From an uncultured Acidobacteriota bacterium (lineage in GTDB: Bacteria > Acidobacteriota > Terriglobia > Bryobacterales > Bryobacteraceae), in assembly GCA_902825945.1 (NCBI GenBank), contig CADECY010000012.1, positions 30,709 to 94,708 on the forward strand: a DNA stretch of 64,000 bases, in the 5' to 3' direction. Under the pieces are notes generated by a model, which made no database searches, was not told the origin of the DNA, and saw only the letters and a program-made list of their open reading frames with translations. Positions 10,591 to 19,851 of this stretch are shown piece by piece. Position 1 is the first letter of the stretch; each line of letters starts with the position of its first letter. The position numbers and the translations under genes were made by a program.

Positions 10591-11946
10591 CTAGTTCGGC
10601 GAAATGTACAGCGTCGATCCGGCGGGCGACAAGATGTCGGTACCGATGCGCACGCGGACTTCGTTGTGGGCGTTCGGCCGGAGGTTCGCGTTCGGGATGC
10701 GGATGGTGATGCGGTTGAGGCCGCTGACCCAGTTCTCCGCCAAGCCCGCGAACAGGACGTCGGATGCGGGAATCGCCGTGCCGTTCAGTTCAACGGTGAT
10801 GGCGCCCGTGGCCCGCACCGCATCGGCCGGAGCAATTTCACCCGCTTGGTAGATCGGAGTGGTCTCGCCGAGGCCGGTCAGGTAAAGGTGCAGTGTGTCG
10901 CCGGCCTTGGCGCCCTTGACGTAGGAGAACAGCGAAGGATCGCCGCTGATCGAGCCATCGGGGAAGACCGCCAGGATGCAAGGCGTGGGCAACAGCCGGA
11001 TGAAGCCAGGTGCGGCTGCCGCCAGCCGAATCGTCGCGGGACGGCTGCGGATCTCGTTGGACTGTCCGGGATTGGCGATCACCACCGCCTGCACGTCGCC
11101 GGTCTTGCCGGTGGTCGGGATCTGGATGTTGATCTGGTTGAACTGGGAGTAGTAGATTGGCGCGCGCTGTCCATCGACCTCGACCGCGACGCAGCCGAGC
11201 TTGGACGGCAGCTTGTTGCCATTGATGTTATCGGTTCCGTTATTGACCGCACCGGTGGCGGTGAGGCCCGTGCCTTCGATCGAGGCGAGCGTATTGAAAG
11301 CGAGCGCGCCTTCGAGTAACGTTCCGGCGTGTTTGATCGAGGTGATGGTGGGCGTGGCGGTGAGGCGGCAGGCCCCGTCCTCGTTGACTCTCGAGGATGT
11401 CGTGTAGATCAAGTCGCCCGCGTTCGTGTTGCTGTTGTTCGCGGCGTTGCCGGCGACATAGAAGATCACTTCACCACCGCCCACCGCCGGAGGCGTCCAC
11501 TCGAACTCCCACTCTTGCCCGCCGCGCTGGCCGGGAGCGGTCCACGTCGAGTTGTGTTCCACGAACTCGGTTTGAGCGCCACAGTTGTTTTCGGTGCCGT
11601 CGGCGCAGCGAACACGGATCGCGTCGTTTGGGGCAAACGTCCCGGCTTTTCGGGTTGGGTCGGACGCGAAACGTGCGGTGAGTTGGAAGCCCCATCGCAT
11701 CGCGTCGGGGTGGGTGAGAGTGACCTTGATGGTCTGCCTGACGCCCGGTTTGTAATCCGCAATCGTCTGAATGAAGAGCCGCCCGCGCGGATCGGAGTTG
11801 AGGTCCGCTCCCCGGTGGCACGCGTTGCAGGCAAGCCCCCCGTCGGCGGGCGCACCCGTGCGCAGAGGGGGCGGTCCCGCCGAAAACGCGAAAAGACTGG
11901 CTGGCGCGAACGCGAGCGCAGTCATCAAATACTTCTTCAGATGCAT
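10591..11946 (-). CDS. Secreted protein, choice-of-anchor-V/reeler-like domain with CxxCH and TIGR03437-like C-terminus
   Basis: A 451-residue exported protein. The signal peptide covers residues 1-22. The mature N-terminus has the pattern RTGAPADGGLACNACH, with a classical haem motif at C40, C43 and H44. A beta-rich domain around residues 55-185 (YKPGVRQTIKVTLTHPDAMRWGFQLT) matches the reeler-like choice-of-anchor V type. The last ~230 residues, with IEGTGLT, PIYYSQFNQINIQIP and YLTGLGETTP, look like the Solibacter-type C-terminal domain TIGR03437. The ATG at 11946 has AAGGAGA eight bases upstream; an earlier in-frame ATG is not needed. It lies 17 bp after a paralogous gene and is probably co-transcribed with it. 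Function unknown; extracellular or surface adhesion is plausible. Confidence 0.85.
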   Translation of the reverse strand: MHLKKYLMTALAFAPASLFAFSAGPPPLRTGAPADGGLACNACHRGADLNSDPRGRLFIQTIADYKPGVRQTIKVTLTHPDAMRWGFQLTARFASDPTRKAGTFAPNDAIRVRCADGTENNCGAQTEFVEHNSTWTAPGQRGGQEWEFEWTPPAVGGGEVIFYVAGNAANNSNTNAGDLIYTTSSRVNEDGACRLTATPTITSIKHAGTLLEGALAFNTLASIEGTGLTATGAVNNGTDNINGNKLPSKLGCVAVEVDGQRAPIYYSQFNQINIQIPTTGKTGDVQAVVIANPGQSNEIRSRPATIRLAAAAPGFIRLLPTPCILAVFPDGSISGDPSLFSYVKGAKAGDTLHLYLTGLGETTPIYQAGEIAPADAVRATGAITVELNGTAIPASDVLFAGLAENWVSGLNRITIRIPNANLRPNAHNEVRVRIGTDILSPAGSTLYISPN

Positions 11947-11963
11947 TGCGGAGTCTCCTTGGA

Positions 11964-13307
11964 TCATCTCTGAATTGTGGTTACGAGGGTTTGCCCGGTC
12001 GTGACGCCGTCCACGGAGATGTCGATCGGGACATCACCGTCGGAGACGTTCGGTACGGTAACTTGAAACTGGCAAAGGCCGATGTAGGGCGCGGCCATGA
12101 AAGCGGTCGCCTGCGCCTCGGTCTGACCGAACGTTACGCGGATCGGCGAGGCGAGCGGCATGTGCGCGCTCGGAATGGTCCCCGCCGCCAGCGCGGGATT
12201 CGTGGGTCCGCAGCCAACGGCGTAGAGGTTGATTGTATCGCCGGGTTTCGCCGGGCGGAAGTTGATTCCCGCGATCAGGTTCGCTCGGCCCACGTAGGTT
12301 CCGTCGTTGAACAGGCTGATGACGTATTGCTGGCCGCCGATGCGGAATGGCTCGGCGGTCAGCAGCGCGGGCGAGACCTTGGTCTTGTTCATCGTCGCTT
12401 TGGCCGATCCGCCGCGCGTGATCACTTCCACTTCAACCGGTCCCGTCGCATCGTCATCCGGCGGCTGCGCGTTGACCTGCGTGGGGCTGATGTACCAGAT
12501 GAAGGCGTTCTTGCCGTTCACCTTGACCTCGGTGCCATCGAGCGCTGTCGGAGCGCGGGCGCCTTGGAAGTCCGAACCGGCCCATTCCCGTGTGGTCGAA
12601 GCAAGATTTTCGCCCTTGATGTAGATCCAAGTACCGGAACTGAGTTTCGGTTGATCGCTCCAGACTTGCAGAATCGGGTTCGAGGTCAGCATCCGCGGCG
12701 CGGGCTGCGCGGGCGGACCACCCGCCGTCAGCGTGAAGTTGTTCAGGAAAATCTGATCCCCCGTGTTTTGCCCGTTTCCGTTCGCCGCGTTCCCGGCCAC
12801 GTAGACCTTGATCGCGCCCACCGCCGTCGCGGGCGGTGTCCAGTCGAGATCGAAAGAGTTGGTGGCCTTCATCCGCGAGTGCATGGCAAACTCGACCGGC
12901 GTGTTGGCGTTGCACGGCTGTGCGGTGCGCGGAGCGCCGTCCTGGCAGACGATCTGAACATCGGTGCCCACCCGGTCCAACTGCCCGGCCTGTTGTTGGG
13001 GATTGCTATCGAGCCGCACCGACAATTGGAAGCCGAAGCCCCGGGTGTTGGTGCCGCCGGTTACACGCACGGTCCAGCGCTGCTTGACGCCCGGTGCGTA
13101 CGTGGTGCCATTCGGAAGAACGACCTCCACGCCCGAACCTCGCGTCGGGTTGCCGGTGCCCACGTGACAATTCGCCTGCGCGCAACCATTCTGATTCTCA
13201 CCGGGCGCGGCGGTTGCGCCCGGATCGGGGCCGGATGAATTGGCGAGCAAACACACTGGCACGGCGGCAAGCAGGAGTGCGGGTAAAGTTGTAGAGATGT
13301 GTCTCAT
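11964..13307 (-). CDS. Secreted choice-of-anchor-V-like protein with CX4CH motif and TIGR03437-like C-terminus
   Basis: A 447-residue paralogue of the next gene downstream, with the same architecture: signal peptide (residues 1-22), short Gly/Pro-rich linker, reeler-like domain (YAPGVKQRWTVRVTGGTNTRGFGFQL) and a TIGR03437-like C-terminus (IKGENLA, WYISPTQVNAQPP, YAVGCGPTNPA). It differs at the haem-motif position: instead of CxxCH there is GCAQANCHVG, cysteines at 42 and 47 with H48, a CX4CH spacing. Whether this binds haem is unknown. The start at 13307 follows AAGGGG at normal spacing. The mutY stop codon lies 55 bp upstream, so the pair could be read with mutY or from its own promoter, which I could not identify. 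Confidence 0.83.
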   Translation of the reverse strand: MRHISTTLPALLLAAVPVCLLANSSGPDPGATAAPGENQNGCAQANCHVGTGNPTRGSGVEVVLPNGTTYAPGVKQRWTVRVTGGTNTRGFGFQLSVRLDSNPQQQAGQLDRVGTDVQIVCQDGAPRTAQPCNANTPVEFAMHSRMKATNSFDLDWTPPATAVGAIKVYVAGNAANGNGQNTGDQIFLNNFTLTAGGPPAQPAPRMLTSNPILQVWSDQPKLSSGTWIYIKGENLASTTREWAGSDFQGARAPTALDGTEVKVNGKNAFIWYISPTQVNAQPPDDDATGPVEVEVITRGGSAKATMNKTKVSPALLTAEPFRIGGQQYVISLFNDGTYVGRANLIAGINFRPAKPGDTINLYAVGCGPTNPALAAGTIPSAHMPLASPIRVTFGQTEAQATAFMAAPYIGLCQFQVTVPNVSDGDVPIDISVDGVTTGQTLVTTIQR

Positions 13308-13361
13308 GACCCCTTGAACCCCTGTTCCAATCAGTCTACTCAAAAAAGCGCGATTCAATTG

Positions 13362-14393
13362 TTAAATCCCCTTTCTTTTCAGTAGCAACGCCTTGCGGGC
13401 CACCGTGCTGAGGGGGACATCCTTTAGCCGCTCGATGGTAATCCATACGAATCCGTCAGGTACCGTTTCCAGCGACGCTTCGAACACGTTGATTTCAAAG
13501 CGATAAACGGTTATCGAATGCCGGAATCGCCCCAGCGGGCGTAGCGTCCGAGCTTCGGGAAGCTGATTGGCCTCTGGCACTTCCCAGAAGCCGGCCATCC
13601 GTTGCGATTCCGCTGGACGTTGCCACATCAGCACCTTGCCGTCAGTTTCGATCACCAGCAGTGTCTCGCTGACCTCGACCACCCGTTGATCACGCAACTT
13701 CACCGGGAATTGGCGTTGCCGGCCGTCGCGAAATGAAACGCAATTGTCATGAATGGGGCAAACCAGGCAACGCGGATCTGCGGGTACGCAGACGGTGGCA
13801 CCGAGTTCCATGATGGCCTGATTGAATTCACCGGGCCGGGCCGGGTCGAGCAGTGATTGGGCACGGGCCTGCATTCGCTTCCTCGTCGCCGGAGACCTGA
13901 TGTCGCCGGGGTCGGCATCCAGTCGCGCGATCACCCGCATCACGTTTCCGTCCAGCACCGCCTCGGGGAGCCCGAAGCAGAGACTCGCGATCGCGGCGGC
14001 CGTGTAGCCGCCCACGCCATTCAAGGCCCGGATTTCGTCATACGTCTTGGGAAAGCCGCCAGCCGCCGCCACCTGCTTCGCCGCCGCGTGCATGTTGCGC
14101 ACCCGAGAGTAGTAGCCGAGCCCCGCCCACAGCACGAGAACGTCCGCCTCGGGCGCCCCGGCCAAGTCTTCGACGCGCGGATAGCGCGCGAGGAATTTGT
14201 CGTAATAAGGGATGACAGTGGCGACGCGGGTCTGCTGCAGCATCACTTCGGAGAGCCAGATCCGGTAAGGGTCAGAGGTGCGCCGCCACGGGAGGTCGCG
14301 CTTGTTCGCCTCGTACCAACGGATGAGCTTCACGGAAATCGAAGATTCCGCCTCGCGTTTTCGCGTTTTCTTCGCGCCGGCCTGCCCGCTCAC
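13362..14393 (-). CDS. mutY: A/G-specific adenine glycosylase MutY
   Basis: A 343-residue base-excision-repair enzyme that removes adenine mispaired with guanine or 8-oxoguanine. The N-terminal catalytic domain has LSEVMLQQT with the catalytic glutamate at 49, a helix-hairpin-helix segment LNGVGGYTA near residue 124-132, and the catalytic aspartate in VLDGNVMRV (D148). The [4Fe-4S] loop is C202-X6-C209-X2-C212-X5-C218, the exact family spacing. A C-terminal NUDIX-like domain (about 228-340, with MWQRPAESQRMAGFWEVP) would recognise 8-oxoG. The start is GTG at 14393 without a Shine-Dalgarno. It is divergent from uvrA with only 20 bp between start codons, so the two repair genes may share regulation. 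Confidence 0.95.
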   Translation of the reverse strand: MSGQAGAKKTRKREAESSISVKLIRWYEANKRDLPWRRTSDPYRIWLSEVMLQQTRVATVIPYYDKFLARYPRVEDLAGAPEADVLVLWAGLGYYSRVRNMHAAAKQVAAAGGFPKTYDEIRALNGVGGYTAAAIASLCFGLPEAVLDGNVMRVIARLDADPGDIRSPATRKRMQARAQSLLDPARPGEFNQAIMELGATVCVPADPRCLVCPIHDNCVSFRDGRQRQFPVKLRDQRVVEVSETLLVIETDGKVLMWQRPAESQRMAGFWEVPEANQLPEARTLRPLGRFRHSITVYRFEINVFEASLETVPDGFVWITIERLKDVPLSTVARKALLLKRKGI

Positions 14394-14395
14394 GC

Positions 14396-14401
14396 TAAAC
14401 T
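14396..14401 (+). promoter_or_regulatory. Possible -10 element of uvrA
   Basis: TAAACT ends 12 nt upstream of the uvrA GTG. No Shine-Dalgarno is present in those 12 bases, so the mRNA may be leaderless. No convincing -35 is seen. Confidence 0.4.
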
Positions 14402-14413
14402 GAGAATTCCTCT

Positions 14414-17197
14414 GTGCAAGATTCCATTGTCATCCGGGGAGCGCGCGTTCACAACCTCAAGAACCTGTCGCTCTCCATTCCGCACAACAAACTCACGGTG
14501 GTAACCGGAGTCTCGGGCTCCGGAAAGTCGTCGCTCGTTTTCGACACCGTCTACGCGGAGGGCCAACGCCGGTACGTGGAATCGCTGTCAGCCTATGCCC
14601 GCCAGTTCCTCGACCGGATGGAGAAGCCGGCCGTCGACGAGATCGAGGGGATCGCGCCGCCGATCGCGATCCGGCAGAAGAACACGACCCGGAATCCGCG
14701 CTCGACCGTCGCCACGTCGACCGAACTCTATGACTACATGCGGGTGCTCTGGGCGAGGGCGGGCGTGACATGGTGTCCGAACTGCGACAAGGAAGTGTTG
14801 CGCGATACGGTGGACCGCGTTGCCGCGCGGATGCAAACCGAGCCTGAGGGCTCGCGCTGGTACGTCTTGTTCCCGCTGAAGACCGGTTCGGACGCGAGCG
14901 TGCTCCGCGACCAGCTTTTCGAACTTCGCAAGCGCGGCTTCAACCGGCTCTATCAGGGAAACCGCGTCTTCGAATTCTCGACGCCCGAGTCATTGCTCGA
15001 AATCGACTTCTCCAAGCCCGTGTTCACCCTCGTCGACCGCTTGTCGCTCAATACATCGGCCGAAACACGGCAGCGCCTCGTCGATAGCGCCGAGATCGCC
15101 TATCGCGAATCGGGTGAAGCGCTCTTCGAGGCTCCGGACGGATCGCGCTCGCTGCGATTCTCCGAGGAGTTCTCCTGCAAGACGTGCGGCACGAAATTCG
15201 CCGAGCCCGAGCCGAATCTGTTCTCGTTCAACTCGCCCGCGGGAGCGTGCGCGCGATGCCAGGGCTTCGGCCGCACCATCGACTTCGACCCGCAGCGCGT
15301 GATTCCCGATCCATTCCTGCCGATCGAGGATGGCGCGATCCATCCGTGGACGCGGCCCATGTACCGCTGGGGATTGGCGGATGCGAAGAAGCTCTGGAAG
15401 AATCGCGTGCGGGTGGGTGGTCCCTACACGGAACTGAACTCCGGCGAGAAGGAACTCGTGTGGAAGGCGGTCCGCGAGTTCTTCGACGAGGTGGAGAAGA
15501 AGAAGTACAAAGTCCACGTGCGCGTCTTTCTGGCGCGATATCGCGGTTACGCCGAGTGTCCTGATTGCCGGGGCGCGCGGGTGCGCAAGGAAGCGGTCAA
15601 CATCCGCGTAGGCGGCCGCACGATCGCCGAGGTGACGCGCCTGAACATCGCGGACGCCTTCGCCTTCTTCGGCGGGTTGAAACTGGCGAAGGAGCAGCAG
15701 GCGATCGCCGATACGGTGTTGGTCGAGATCCAGCAGCGGCTGCGTTTTCTGAACGATGTCGGGCTCGACTACTTGACGCTCGACCGCCTTTCGGCGACGC
15801 TCTCGGGCGGCGAGGCGCAGCGCATTCAACTGGCAACGTGCCTCGGGTCGCGACTGGTTGGAGCCTGCTACGTGCTCGACGAGCCGTCGATCGGACTTCA
15901 CTCGCGCGACACCAACCGGCTCATCCGGATCCTGCACGAGCTGCGGGATCTCGGTAACACGATCCTGGTGGTCGAGCACGATCCGGACGTGATGCGTTCC
16001 GCCGATCATATTCTCGATCTCGGTCCGGGAGCGGGAGAGAACGGCGGCAACGTCGTCTTCCACGGAACGCGCGCCGAACTGTTCGAAGGCAACGCCCACA
16101 CGCTCACGGGCCGCTATCTGCGCGGCGAGTTGAAGACGGCGGCTCCGCGGAAACCGCGCCCGGTCAAGCAGAAGCGCACGATCCGCATCGAGGGCTGCCG
16201 CGCGAACAATCTCAAGAACATCGATATCGAGATTCCGCTCGACATGATGGTCGCCGTGACCGGTGTTTCCGGTTCCGGCAAGTCGTCTCTCGTTCACGAG
16301 GTGATCTTCAAGGCTGTCGGCGGACCGGCGCCTGCTCCCTTCACTGGCCAGGGCGAGGGAGGTGAATCAGGCGAAGCAGACTCGCCGAAGCTGCAAGCGT
16401 GGCGAAAAGTGACCGGCAATCACCTGATCACGCAGACGGTGCTGGTCGACCAGTCGCCGATCGGCCGGACGCCACGCTCGAATCCGGTCACCTACATCAA
16501 GGCGTTCGACGTGATCCGTGAGTTGTTCGCCGCCAATCGCGAGTCCGAACGGCGCGGATATTCGGCTGGTCACTTCTCGTTCAACATTCCGGGAGGACGC
16601 TGCGAAACGTGTCAGGGCGACGGCACGGTGACGGTAGAGATGCAGTTTCTCGCCGACGTGGAACTGGTCTGCGAAGAGTGCCACGGCACGCGATACAAGC
16701 AGAGCGTGCTCGAGATTCGTCATCGCGGATTGAACATTCACGAAGTGCTGCAACTGACCGTGACCGAAGCGCTCTCGTTCTTCGCCGACGTTCCGAAGCT
16801 CGTGTCGCGTTTGCAGGTGCTCACCGATGTCGGCCTCGGATACTTACGGCTGGGACAATCGGCGACGACGCTTTCCGGCGGCGAAGCCCAGCGCGTCAAG
16901 CTCGCGGCGCACTTGGCCCAGGCGACGAGCAAGGGAACGCTCTACATCTTCGATGAGCCGACCACCGGACTGCACTTCGACGACATCGCCAAGCTTCTCG
17001 ACGCGTTCCAGCGTTTGATCGCGAGCGGCGGCAGTATCCTGATCATCGAGCACAATCTCGAGGTGATTCAGAATGCCGACTGGCTGATCGATCTCGGGCC
17101 CGAAGGCGGTGACGCAGGCGGCCGCCTCGTGGCCACGGGTACGCCCGCGGCCGTGGCACAGTGTGCCGAGTCACACACCGCGAAGTTCCTCCGATAG
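14414..17197 (+). CDS. uvrA: Excinuclease ABC subunit A
   Basis: The damage-sensing ATPase of nucleotide excision repair; it loads UvrB at lesions. The 927 residues match the usual 920-960. Two ABC modules are visible: Walker [10 protein letters not shown] at 32-40 and again near residue 617, and signatures [12 protein letters not shown] and [12 protein letters not shown]. Zinc-finger cysteines occur as CPNC in the UvrB-binding/signature region, as CKTCGTKF...CARCQGFG in module I, and as CETCQGDG...CEECHGTRY in module II. The GTG start at 14414 gives the standard N-terminus ([12 protein letters not shown]). Divergent from mutY across 20 bp. The last 27 nt overlap the convergent gene downstream. 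Confidence 0.97.
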   Translation: MQDSIVIRGARVHNLKNLSLSIPHNKLTVVTGVSGSGKSSLVFDTVYAEGQRRYVESLSAYARQFLDRMEKPAVDEIEGIAPPIAIRQKNTTRNPRSTVATSTELYDYMRVLWARAGVTWCPNCDKEVLRDTVDRVAARMQTEPEGSRWYVLFPLKTGSDASVLRDQLFELRKRGFNRLYQGNRVFEFSTPESLLEIDFSKPVFTLVDRLSLNTSAETRQRLVDSAEIAYRESGEALFEAPDGSRSLRFSEEFSCKTCGTKFAEPEPNLFSFNSPAGACARCQGFGRTIDFDPQRVIPDPFLPIEDGAIHPWTRPMYRWGLADAKKLWKNRVRVGGPYTELNSGEKELVWKAVREFFDEVEKKKYKVHVRVFLARYRGYAECPDCRGARVRKEAVNIRVGGRTIAEVTRLNIADAFAFFGGLKLAKEQQAIADTVLVEIQQRLRFLNDVGLDYLTLDRLSATLSGGEAQRIQLATCLGSRLVGACYVLDEPSIGLHSRDTNRLIRILHELRDLGNTILVVEHDPDVMRSADHILDLGPGAGENGGNVVFHGTRAELFEGNAHTLTGRYLRGELKTAAPRKPRPVKQKRTIRIEGCRANNLKNIDIEIPLDMMVAVTGVSGSGKSSLVHEVIFKAVGGPAPAPFTGQGEGGESGEADSPKLQAWRKVTGNHLITQTVLVDQSPIGRTPRSNPVTYIKAFDVIRELFAANRESERRGYSAGHFSFNIPGGRCETCQGDGTVTVEMQFLADVELVCEECHGTRYKQSVLEIRHRGLNIHEVLQLTVTEALSFFADVPKLVSRLQVLTDVGLGYLRLGQSATTLSGGEAQRVKLAAHLAQATSKGTLYIFDEPTTGLHFDDIAKLLDAFQRLIASGGSILIIEHNLEVIQNADWLIDLGPEGGDAGGRLVATGTPAAVAQCAESHTAKFLR

Positions 17198-17767
17198 CCC
17201 CGCGAGCACCGCGCGCGTGTGAGGCGGCGGATCGAGAGCGAGCCGCTCGAGCGAGGCGCGATCGTCGATATCGAACCAACGAAGTCCGAGTGCCGTGGTG
17301 AGTCCCGCGCGCTGGCACGCAGTGATCGTTTGGTCGAGCGTCGCGGCTGTGGACCATTGGACGCCATCGAACATCCTCGGATCGGTGCGCCGGCAACGGA
17401 TGCCCCAGAAGCCGCCGTCTTCAGCGGGTCCGAGCGCGACATCGGCGTCGAGTGCACTGAGGGCTTCGATGTGGCTCAGCGGCAGGGACGGTGAATCCGA
17501 TCCGATGAGTGTCGCGGGAACCGGCGCGTGTTCGAGCGCGTGAAGCATGCGCGCCCCGAGATCGCCGGGCGCTTGCACGTGACCGCTCTCCGGGAACACC
17601 GGGTGCGGTTCGGTGAGGTGCAATTGCACGCGGCCGCCGAACGGCGCGAGTGTCGCCAGCACGTCGCGGACGAAGGCTTCGTGGAGCGCGGCGGCGAGAA
17701 GCGGGTCGAGCCCGAGTCGGGTCTTGACTTTGCCGGGGATCGGAGCTTTGGCGAATACGATGATCAC
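17171..17767 (-). CDS. TIGR04282/DUF2064-type GT-A-fold transferase
   Basis: A 198-residue protein of the family annotated as TIGR04282 (arsenosugar biosynthesis glycosyltransferase-like, DUF2064), a GT-A/nucleotidyltransferase-like fold. It has the N-terminal IIVFAKAPIPGKVKTRLG, the LIGSDSPSLP metal/nucleotide-binding strand, and DVALGPAEDGGFWGI. The substrate is not predictable; none of the usual arsenic genes lie nearby. I place the start at the GTG at 17767 because GGAG lies six bases upstream and homologues start exactly at this point; upstream alternatives (ATG 17788, GTG 17797) have no Shine-Dalgarno. Its 3' end overlaps uvrA by 27 nt in convergent orientation. Confidence 0.85.
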   Translation of the reverse strand: MIIVFAKAPIPGKVKTRLGLDPLLAAALHEAFVRDVLATLAPFGGRVQLHLTEPHPVFPESGHVQAPGDLGARMLHALEHAPVPATLIGSDSPSLPLSHIEALSALDADVALGPAEDGGFWGIRCRRTDPRMFDGVQWSTAATLDQTITACQRAGLTTALGLRWFDIDDRASLERLALDPPPHTRAVLAGLSEELRGV

Positions 17768-17884
17768 CTGCTGCTCCTCTCTGGTCATACGTTCCACACA
17801 TTTCTCATTGTGACGAAACCCGGCGCGTCAATGTTTCGATCGATCACGGATGTGGGACTTCGCCGCTGCCACCGTTCACCGGGC

Positions 17885-17890
17885 TAAAAT
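17885..17890 (+). promoter_or_regulatory. -10 element (TAAAAT) of the accC-like gene
   Basis: TAAAAT (5 of 6 to consensus) ends 11 nt before the ATG at 17902. The intervening bases hold no Shine-Dalgarno, pointing to a leaderless transcript. The -35 region is poor. Confidence 0.5.
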
Positions 17891-17901
17891 CGTACCTCAC
17901 G

Positions 17902-19398
17902 ATGTTCCGCAAGGTTCTGGTAGCCAATCGAGGCGAAATCGCGGTGCGCGTCATTCGCGCGCTCCGCGAACTCGGCATTCCGAGCGTCGCCGTTTTCTCC
18001 GATCCCGACCGCCTCTCGCTCCACGTCCGGCTGGCCGATGAGGCCGTGCGGCTCGGGCCCGCGGCGGCTTCGGAAAGCTACTTGAACATCGAGCGAATTC
18101 TCGAGGCCGCGGCCCGGACGGGCGCGGATGCGATTCATCCGGGTTATGGATTCCTGAGCGAGAACGCCGAGTTTGCCGTGGCGTGCGATGCGGCCGGGGT
18201 CGTGTTCGTGGGTCCACCGGCGAGCGCGATTCAGGGCATGGGGCTGAAGACCGAGGCGCGGCGGCTGGCGAAGTCGGCTGGAGCGCCGGTGGTGCCGGGA
18301 ACCGAGGATCCGGTCGAGACGGTGGAAGAGGCACGCCGGGTCGCGCGGGAGATCGGATATCCGGTGATGCTCAAGGCGGCCGCGGGTGGTGGCGGCAAGG
18401 GCATGCGGCGGATTCGGGCGGAGGAAGAACTCGAGTCCGCGTTTCGGGATGCATCGAGCGAAGCCGAACGTGCGTTTCGCAGCGGCGCGGTTTATCTCGA
18501 AAAGCTCGTCGAGCGGCCGCGGCACATCGAGATTCAACTGCTCGGCGACAAGCACGGCCAGATGATTCATCTCGGCGAACGCGAGTGCTCGATCCAGCGG
18601 CGCCATCAGAAGGTGATCGAGGAGTGTCCGTCGCCGTTCGTTGTGCGGCATCCGGAATTGCGCGCGAAGATGGGAGCGGCGGCGATCCGAGCCGCGCGTG
18701 CGGCCGGTTACTACAACGCGGGCACGGTTGAGTTTCTCGTGGACGAAAGCGGAGCCTTCTACTTCCTGGAGATGAACACGCGATTGCAAGTGGAGCATCC
18801 GGTGACCGAACTCGTGACCGGTGTCGACCTTGTGGCGTGGCAGCTTCGCATCGCGGCGGGCGAGCACCTCACACTCCGGCAGAGTGACATCTCCTGGCGG
18901 GGCGCGGCTATCGAATGCCGGGTTTGTGCCGAAGACGCGGACGCGAACTTCATGCCGTGTCCGGGCCGCATCGATCGCGTAGAGTCACCGCTGGGTCCGG
19001 GCATCCGGGTCGATTCGGGCATCTATTCGGGATGGAACGTTCCCGTGGAGTACGATCCGCTGTTGGCGAAGCTGGTCGCATGGGCCCCCACGCGCGAACA
19101 CGCCACAGGCCGATTGTTGCGCGCGCTTGGCGAATTCGCGATCGATGGGATCAAGACGAATTTGGGATTCTTTGCCGGAGTGCTCGGCGATGAGGCGTTC
19201 CGGAATGGCGAATTGCACACGGGCTTCATCGAAGAGTACTTCCGCCGCGCCACCAAACCGGCCGCCGATCCCGCGGCAGCCGCAGTCGCCGCGCTCGTCG
19301 CACTTCGTCATCGATCGAAGTCCAATGGCGGGTCGCCGCCGGTGGCCGCCGCGTCCAGCCGGTGGCGCGCGGAAGGCCGCGCTTCGGAGATGCGATGA
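17902..19398 (+). CDS. accC: Biotin carboxylase subunit (AccC-like) of an acyl-CoA carboxylase
   Basis: A 498-residue ATP-grasp enzyme that carboxylates the biotin of the carrier protein using bicarbonate and ATP. The N-terminus FRKVLVANRGEIAVRVIRA, the glycine-rich AAAGGGGKGMRR loop (about residues 163-174), RPRHIEIQLLGD, the ERECSIQRRHQK segment and EMNTRLQVEHPVTE are all classical biotin carboxylase motifs. It is somewhat longer than AccC (~450 aa), the extra residues being an Ala/Arg-rich tail that runs into the next gene. Its stop overlaps the start of the biotin carrier (ATGA), so the two are coupled. No carboxyltransferase is in view, so acetyl-, propionyl- or other acyl-CoA specificity cannot be set. 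Confidence 0.9.
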   Translation: MFRKVLVANRGEIAVRVIRALRELGIPSVAVFSDPDRLSLHVRLADEAVRLGPAAASESYLNIERILEAAARTGADAIHPGYGFLSENAEFAVACDAAGVVFVGPPASAIQGMGLKTEARRLAKSAGAPVVPGTEDPVETVEEARRVAREIGYPVMLKAAAGGGGKGMRRIRAEEELESAFRDASSEAERAFRSGAVYLEKLVERPRHIEIQLLGDKHGQMIHLGERECSIQRRHQKVIEECPSPFVVRHPELRAKMGAAAIRAARAAGYYNAGTVEFLVDESGAFYFLEMNTRLQVEHPVTELVTGVDLVAWQLRIAAGEHLTLRQSDISWRGAAIECRVCAEDADANFMPCPGRIDRVESPLGPGIRVDSGIYSGWNVPVEYDPLLAKLVAWAPTREHATGRLLRALGEFAIDGIKTNLGFFAGVLGDEAFRNGELHTGFIEEYFRRATKPAADPAAAAVAALVALRHRSKSNGGSPPVAAASSRWRAEGRASEMR

Positions 19399-19838
19399 GA
19401 CACAAGGTGCTGATCGATGGCGATGAGATCCAGCTTGGGGATGTCTTCCAGGAGGCGGAGATCGGCGAAGTGGCAGCTGGTATTTATTCGGTGCTCTGGC
19501 GCGGACGCAGCTTCGACGCGCGGATTGCTGGCTCGCGGGTAGTAGTCGACGGTTGCGCGTTCGAAGCCGATGTCGTCGATCCGCGCGAACTGCGTGACTC
19601 CGCCTCGAACTCCGCGGCTCACGGGCGCGCCGAGATCGTTTCACCCATGCCGGGCAAGGTGATCCGGGTGCTGGTGGAGGAAGGCCAAGAAGTGGAGGCG
19701 GGGCAGGGCATTCTCGTTGTCGAAGCGATGAAGATGCAGAACGAAATGGCTTCGCCGCGAAAAGGGACCGTCGCTTCCATACGCGTGGCCGCCGGCGCCG
19801 CGGTGATCGCGGGAGAAGTTCTCGCAGCGGTCGAGTAA
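19395..19838 (+). CDS. Biotin carboxyl carrier (biotin/lipoyl attachment) protein
   Basis: A 147-residue carrier for the carboxylase encoded just upstream. The C-terminal biotinyl domain has SPMPGKVIRV and the biotinylation motif VVEAMKMQNEM with the acceptor lysine at 113, closing with GTVASIRVAAGAAV. The N-terminal 75 residues form an extra beta-rich region of the kind found in acyl-CoA carboxylase alpha chains, as though a fused alpha subunit had been split in two. The ATG overlaps the preceding stop in ATGA, indicating translational coupling. A longer in-frame start at 19362 is possible but would lie deep in the previous gene. Confidence 0.9.
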   Translation: MRHKVLIDGDEIQLGDVFQEAEIGEVAAGIYSVLWRGRSFDARIAGSRVVVDGCAFEADVVDPRELRDSASNSAAHGRAEIVSPMPGKVIRVLVEEGQEVEAGQGILVVEAMKMQNEMASPRKGTVASIRVAAGAAVIAGEVLAAVE

Positions 19839-19851
19839 CCTGGAAGGAGAC

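Noticed and set aside
13308-13361. Promoter for the choice-of-anchor-V-like pair
   Set aside because: TTGAAT and TAGACT occur on the minus strand but only 14 bp apart, too close for a normal sigma-70 spacer.
14990-16297. 435-codon frame opposite uvrA
   Set aside because: Shadow of uvrA; composition typical of antisense reading.
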